From Pleurotus ostreatus/Saccharomyces cerevisiae fusant (Eukaryota; Opisthokonta): a stretch of 37,439 nucleotides of DNA. Location of the stretch: contig JAMQCK010000213.1 in the NCBI GenBank assembly GCA_024196135.1, forward strand, positions 1-37,439. The letters run 5' to 3'. Both the position numbers and the translations under genes were made by a program. This document shows positions 33,163-37,439 of this stretch, piece after piece. Numbering within the stretch: the first letter of the stretch is position 1; every line of letters starts with the position of its first letter. The notes beneath the pieces are model-generated. The model was not told the DNA's origin, ran no database searches, and saw nothing but the letters and a program-made list of their open reading frames with translations.

Positions 33163-33355
33163 CAGCCGTTTGCAGAATAGAATGCAGTTCCGTGCTGCGA
33201 GATTTTGAGCACGCGACCGCGGTAGGCCAATCAGACGCGCCCTTCAAGGGCCATCAACGCTCTGGGCGTTCTCGCATGGGTCCCTGGCGACGCCCTGCGA
33301 CCCACGTGCCCGAAACCTCGCGGCACGAGACTGCATTCTATTCTGCAAACGGCTG
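33163..33355. mobile_element. Foldback MITE N (193 bp)
   Basis: CAGCCGTTTGCAGAATAGAA begins at 33163 and its exact complement ends at 33355. Similarity continues about 30 bases further inward. TA follows the right end, and TG precedes the left end where TA would be expected. There is no gene. An open frame across it is an artefact. Confidence 0.8.
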
Positions 33356-33429
33356 TAAAAAATGGACACAAACACAGATTAGTGAATCGCTAAGCAGCAC
33401 TGATTCGAGCGGTCGCCTCGATCACTAGT

Positions 33430-33928
33430 GCTTTTGTTCACGCACTAGTGAAGCGGTTCGGTCGCTATCATCGCGCAGCGCAAGACGCCGATTTGATCAC
33501 GTTCACGCGCCGGTGATTGCCAATGAGCTCAAGCGCCCATAAAGACCCCCTTGCGATCGAAATTCAAGGCATGTGAACGGATAATTTTGCATCCAGCCAG
33601 ATCTTGCACGCTCCATACAGTACTAGTCTACGAAGAGCTTGTTGGAAAATAGCGGAAGTGAAGGGGGTCCTGGGAGACCGATCACTAGTGCCTCAATCAC
33701 GCACCGAGCGGTCAGTGGTCAGTGATCAATCACGCACCTAGTTATCACTAGGTTCTGCGCGATGTGATGCTCACTCAGCTTCACATACCGGGCGAGTGCG
33801 CACTGACTTGCTGGTGCGTGATTTGATACCGAAAATCGCTCATTTTCACGCAAAGCAGAGTGATCACACCACTATCTTCACGCAAAATCACTCGATCAGT
33901 AGCAGTATAGCGGTATTTGTCCAGGATT
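33430..33928. mobile_element. Family B-like region with TCACGCA motifs
   Basis: TCACGCA or close variants recur at about 33440, 33502, 33697, 33729, 33847 and 33879. The segment ends TTTGTCCAGGATT before TA (33929-33930), like the right end of B1. ACTAGTG motifs are also repeated. The left end was not found, so the start is arbitrary. Confidence 0.5.
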
Positions 33929-33930
33929 TA

Positions 33931-35145
33931 CAACCATGCGGGGACCGCTTCCTCCCGTGACAGGCTCAGGGTGCGAACTTGACGGACATGCTGACTTTTT
34001 CCGCTGGCAATGGCTGTATGCCATCGTCCCAACCAAGACAGCACCGTTTATAACATCCGCGCCCGTGAGCAAAGCCCCTGCTTGCCGTAAGACGCTACCT
34101 TGCGACTCAGACCACAAACTTAGCAAGGCAGGAGGCTCAGGGCCTCTTACGACGACTTGTATGGAATAACGAAGGCGCAAAGCGCTAGTGCGGCTGGCGT
34201 GCCGCCGCTGAGATCAGCTTGTTGTCACCCACGGCGATCTGCTAGCTCTCACGCACACGCCGCCGTCCACGAAATTAGAGTAGGGCTACATGTCCCGTAT
34301 GAAGGTTTGCAGTGAGGCCCTGGCCTCTCCCTGCCGCCTCGAAGGATGCAAGGGCACAAAGGCGAAGGAGAAGCAAATATTCTGGCCTTTGAAGGCTGAG
34401 GGAGCCAAGGTCTGTTGGATCGCGATGTAGCTCATCAGAACGCTGCGAGGGACGTTTGAATTCCCCGTGTAGAACACACGAGCCCTCTCACTTGTCCTGT
34501 ACAATGGACCTTGCGCACGTGTTGCAGTTACTCCCCGTTATCCGATGGAATCCAGCTGTTGTATGATTTTCGGATCGCTCATATGCTTCGTAACTCCCTG
34601 AAGCGATCCAGGAGGCCTTTTTGCTCTGTATCTCACGCATAGAGTAATTGCAGAAGATGGCGCTGAACTAAGCAAATTGCGGCCGGTATTGGCAAGCGCC
34701 GGGACTTGTTGACTGTCAACCGCCGCCCATTTCCCATGGGCAGCGGAGCCTCGCGACCTCACGAGTGTGCATAGCACGACGTTGTGCAGCGGACCGCACA
34801 CTGGAGAGGCTGCTCCTTTCGTCTCGCACAGCCATTGACAGAAAATGGGCTGACAACAACAGAGTCCATTGCAACAAATGCCCACAATTCCTCATAGCAC
34901 ATTATATCATATTGTGCTGGCATATCCCTTGAGGAACCGCTGTAATCCTCCAGTTTGACCCAGTCCGCATGCATTCAGCAGTGATGGGCCGGCCCTTCTT
35001 CGAACCTTCCCTCGGAATCCATTCTGTTATAATCTGAACTCAAAGCACGTTTATCGATCGCTTCGCTGACGCTCGCAGCCTCGCCTCACAGGTCCGTCTC
35101 CTTGCTCTGAGAAAGTTGCAACATGTACAAATGACGGGAGTTAGG
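33931..35145. other. Stretch without a supportable gene
   Basis: Frames of 60-115 residues occur on both strands and overlap. None has a recognisable motif or a plausible exon chain. No paired inverted repeats were noticed. Confidence 0.4.
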
Positions 35146-35147
35146 TA

Positions 35148-35888
35148 CAGCTGCGCTCAGATCAATGGCGCAGTTCCTTTTGCGGACAGATCACCGAGGC
35201 GGGCGTTGGACGAGCTCGGCGGGCCTCAAAAACTTCATGGAACAGTAGAGCGCCACTGAAAACCCCCGTCTACAAGTTGTCATGAGGAGACAGTGACTAT
35301 TACGCGAGAAATGCGAGGTACAATAGGTCAGGGCACGTAGGGCCCTTTGGCACGTTTCTTGACGAGCCGGAGAATGGGGTGACGAACCGGGTATGTAGAT
35401 GGGGGTTTTCCATGGCGCTCTACTGTTCTATGAAGTTTCTGAGGCCCGCCGAGCTCGTCCAATATGCGCTTCGGCGATCTTTCCGAAAAAGACAGCGCGC
35501 AATTGACAGCTGCGCTCAGAAGCTTCAGATCAATATCGCGGTTCCTTTTTGGAGAAAATCGCCGAGGCGGGTGCCAGGCAGGGACTTGGAGCCTCGACAA
35601 CCTCACAGAACGATGGAGCATTACTGAAAACCCCCATCTACATACCCGGTTCGTCACCCCATTCTCCGGCTCGTCAAGAAACGTGCCAAAGGGCCCTACG
35701 TGCCCTGACCTATTGTACCTCGCATTTCTCGCGTAATAGTCACTGTCTCCTCATGACAACTTGTAGACGGGGGTTTTCAGTGGCGCTCTACTGTTCCATG
35801 AAGTTTTTGAGGCCCGCCGAGCTCGTCCAACGCCCGTCTCGGTGATCTGTCCGCAAAAGGAACTGCGCCATTGATCTGAGCGCCGCTG
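35148..35888. mobile_element. Family A composite forming a long foldback
   Basis: The outer arms 35148-35411 and 35632-35888 are inverted copies of about 260 bases with only about two or three differences by eye. They start CAGCTGCGCTCAGATCAATG and are flanked by TA (35146-35147, 35889-35890). The 220-base centre contains a right end and a left end of family A that abut at about 35505. The whole therefore looks like two elements in a row whose outer halves have become nearly identical. Inverted similarity stops abruptly at the TTTTC of both arms. No gene: open frames of 80-110 residues are arm translations. Confidence 0.85.
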
Positions 35889-35890
35889 TA

Positions 35891-35995
35891 CAACACCTGC
35901 CAAGCGGTTCCAATGCCCCACTCGGCGACTTTTCCTAAACAGGCACTTTGCAATGGATCTTGCCCTCTCACGAAGTCGATCGCGACTGAATGGGC
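35891..35995. mobile_element. Degenerate family A end
   Basis: Read on the minus strand, GGCAAGATCCATTGCAAAG followed by AGTCGCCGAGTGGGGCATTG resembles the first 80 bases of family A, but the terminal CAG is lost. It lies directly next to the composite at 35148-35888. Confidence 0.4.
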
Positions 35996-36010
35996 CACGT
36001 GGGAGCTTAC

Positions 36011-36066
36011 AGTATATATGCAGAGCTTGCTCACGGTTACGTGGCTCCCTCTTCCTCCCTCCCCCC
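36011..36066 (+). promoter_or_regulatory. Putative core promoter: TATA-like box and CT tract
   Basis: TATATAT at 36013-36019 is followed 25-50 bases later by a pyrimidine tract (36044-36066) and then by an ATG at 36102. This is the usual fungal order of TATA box, CT-rich start region and short leader. Confidence 0.4.
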
Positions 36067-36101
36067 ACTACCAGCATTGCGTTCGCACGACCTTCCCTAA
36101 T

Positions 36102-36723
36102 ATGGTGTCGAATCAGCCATCCACCTCAGAGGCTCAGGGCCTACAGGTCGCATTTCCGCCGCTGGACGCCAACGACCAAGTGATTCGCTATCGTATACCG
36201 AATACTCAGAGCGACATCGGCGTAGGTGTCTATCCCGCTCTTCCAGACATTTCCCTAACTCAGCCCCCTCACAGGCAGATCGTCAGCGAATATGCGTCGC
36301 GGGTCATTGCCTCCGCACGCAGCTCTACGATCAGACGCGGAGGGGGCAGCTCAGGTGGTGCACCGGCTGCCACACTCTCCTCCACGTATGCTGTCTACAG
36401 GCTCAAAGCCTAAGGGCTCCTACGCAGACCGCCTGCAGCAGTGGGCCCTCCGCCTCATCCCCGCGCTGTCCAGCGTCACCTGGGGCAACGACACGGGCAC
36501 CGACGCCGACGTCAACGACGTCGCCAACCACTTTCCCTGGCCGCAGACGACCTGCGCCGAGCTCGCCTGCGTGCCCCTCTGGCGGTGGACGATGCCCACG
36601 CAGGTGCCGCAGTCTATGGAGACCATCACGCAGGAGGCCATCCAGCGGACGCGCGCAGGGATGGGTGCGGACGCAGGTCCGCGCCGATTTTTGTGCATGA
36701 AGTGCCACTGTCAGATCATCTGA
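36102..36723 (+). CDS. Possible two-exon gene, unknown function
   Basis: The proposed exons are 36102-36225 and 36275-36723. The 49-bp intron (GTGTCT to CACAG) contains a textbook branch site CTAAC 13 bases before the acceptor. The spliced frame is open for 190 residues. The second half is GC3-rich and protein-like (SYADRLQQWALRLIPALSSV) and ends with a Cys-rich tip (FLCMKCHCQII). A GTGAGT donor follows the stop at 36726, so the last exon may end differently, or the 3' UTR may be spliced. Alternative splicing at 36311-36356 would keep another middle frame. A TATA-like box and a CT tract precede the ATG. No family recognised; it may be a host gene or a repeat-borne one. Confidence 0.35.
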
Positions 36724-36775
36724 TAGTGAGTCAGGCCTATCTCTGGGGTGATGATTCTTACTGATCCTCTGTTCT

Positions 36776-37000
36776 GGGTTTGCAGCTTTGGTGGATACAC
36801 CTACTGGCTGACCCATCCATTTGAAGCTTTGATAAAGTACATGAGTCTTGTGCCATCTATCTTGTACATCAGCCCCAATTTGTACTGTACTCTATTTTAG
36901 GGTTGCAATTTTGGTGATGTACTCACTGGTTGACTCATCCTTTTGGAGCTTTGACTACAGCTAGACAACTTTGTGCCATCTATCTTGTACATCAGCTCAT
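36776..37000. repeat. Two tandem copies of a unit of about 120 bp
   Basis: GTTTGCAGCTTTGGTGGA through GTGCCATCTATCTTGTACATCAGCCC (36776-36876) is repeated with changes at about 36900-37000 (GGTTGCAATTTTGGTGATG through the same CTATCTTGTACATCAGC). The unit is AT-richer than its surroundings and non-coding. Confidence 0.7.
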
Positions 37001-37439
37001 ATTAGAGCATATCAATTAGCATATTGATCATGTTCTTCACTAAAGTACAAAATGCAGCTCCACTTGATGCAGTGGCCAATGCAGAACTGGTAAAGGGCTG
37101 ATGAGTATCTTTGTAGGGAGGTCATAGAGCAAGAGACATCACCAAACTATCTGTGCTCTGGCGCAACAATCTTACGGCCTCGTGCGTACTTGGGGAGCGT
37201 ATAATGTGGCGAGTGACTTGTCGCTGTGGTCGCCATCGAGGCATACGTGCGGGATGTGGCAGTCAGAAGGCGAGTGCTCTGGCGTGCACTCACGAAATGA
37301 GCGAGATAGGCAGGTTTCTGGGATGCGTGTTGACACAGAATACCCCAGGAGGCTTCAGGTAAGTCCATCTGCGTCTTTACATTTCGTCGACCTGATCTTT
37401 CTCTCGAAGCAGAATTTCAAATGAAGTTTCATTTGTGCC
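37001..37439. other. Window end, no supportable gene
   Basis: Short frames only. Any feature here would need sequence beyond the window. Confidence 0.4.

Noticed and set aside
35328..36077. Several 80-110-residue frames on both strands
   Set aside because: They are translations of the family A inverted arms and mirror each other.
1..37439. CRISPR array, bacterial operons, rRNA or tRNA genes
   Set aside because: No regularly spaced repeats, no ribosome-binding-site gene chains and no recognisable RNA gene; the introns and element types are fungal.

Overview
The window reads as nuclear DNA of a basidiomycete fungus, probably an Agaricomycete and possibly a polypore. The reasons are a recognisable fungal Plavaka-type CACTA transposase, a fungal LINE reverse-transcriptase tail present twice, short GT-AG introns of about 50-100 bp, and two large MYND-finger proteins of a kind commonly expanded in mushroom-forming fungi. 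The lineage is inference; no rRNA or marker gene is present. I see no tRNA, rRNA, CRISPR array, bacterial operon or viral gene.

Convincing host genes are few. Two tandem minus-strand genes (23466-25415 and 27245-29270) encode helical proteins of about 594 and 655 aa, each with a MYND-type zinc finger crossed or followed by an intron. A third possible gene lies at 36102-36723 (plus strand). Weaker or broken coding stretches are at 3195-3543, 4884-5119, 5781-6447 (minus), 7757-8552 (minus) and 14017-14530.

Most of the rest is a transposon graveyard. From left to right: element I with element H inside it (1858-3157); a LINE tail (6681-7555, minus); a decayed Plavaka transposase (8570-10907) holding an in-frame MITE; element E1 with F inside it (11405-12372); a CACTA-ended element O (12481-14016) inserted in one copy of a tandem duplication; element J1 with K inside it (14678-15997); E2 with repeat D inside it (16062-16781); family C elements and hairpin MITE G (17857-20386); a second LINE tail (21148-21345); J2 (22961 to about 23305); families A, B, L and N around and beyond the MYND genes (25680-33928); and a long foldback of family A (35148-35888). 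Many of these elements have terminal inverted repeats flanked by TA, which points to Tc1/mariner-like mobilisation.

Repeat copies inside the window let several insertions be proven by empty-site comparison (F in E1, D in E2, K in J1, O in the P duplication). That gives a relative order of events without outside data. No autonomous transposase for the TA-flanked families is visible, so they must be moved in trans from elsewhere in the genome.

All boundaries were read by eye. Splice sites, identities and family assignments need alignment and transcript data.
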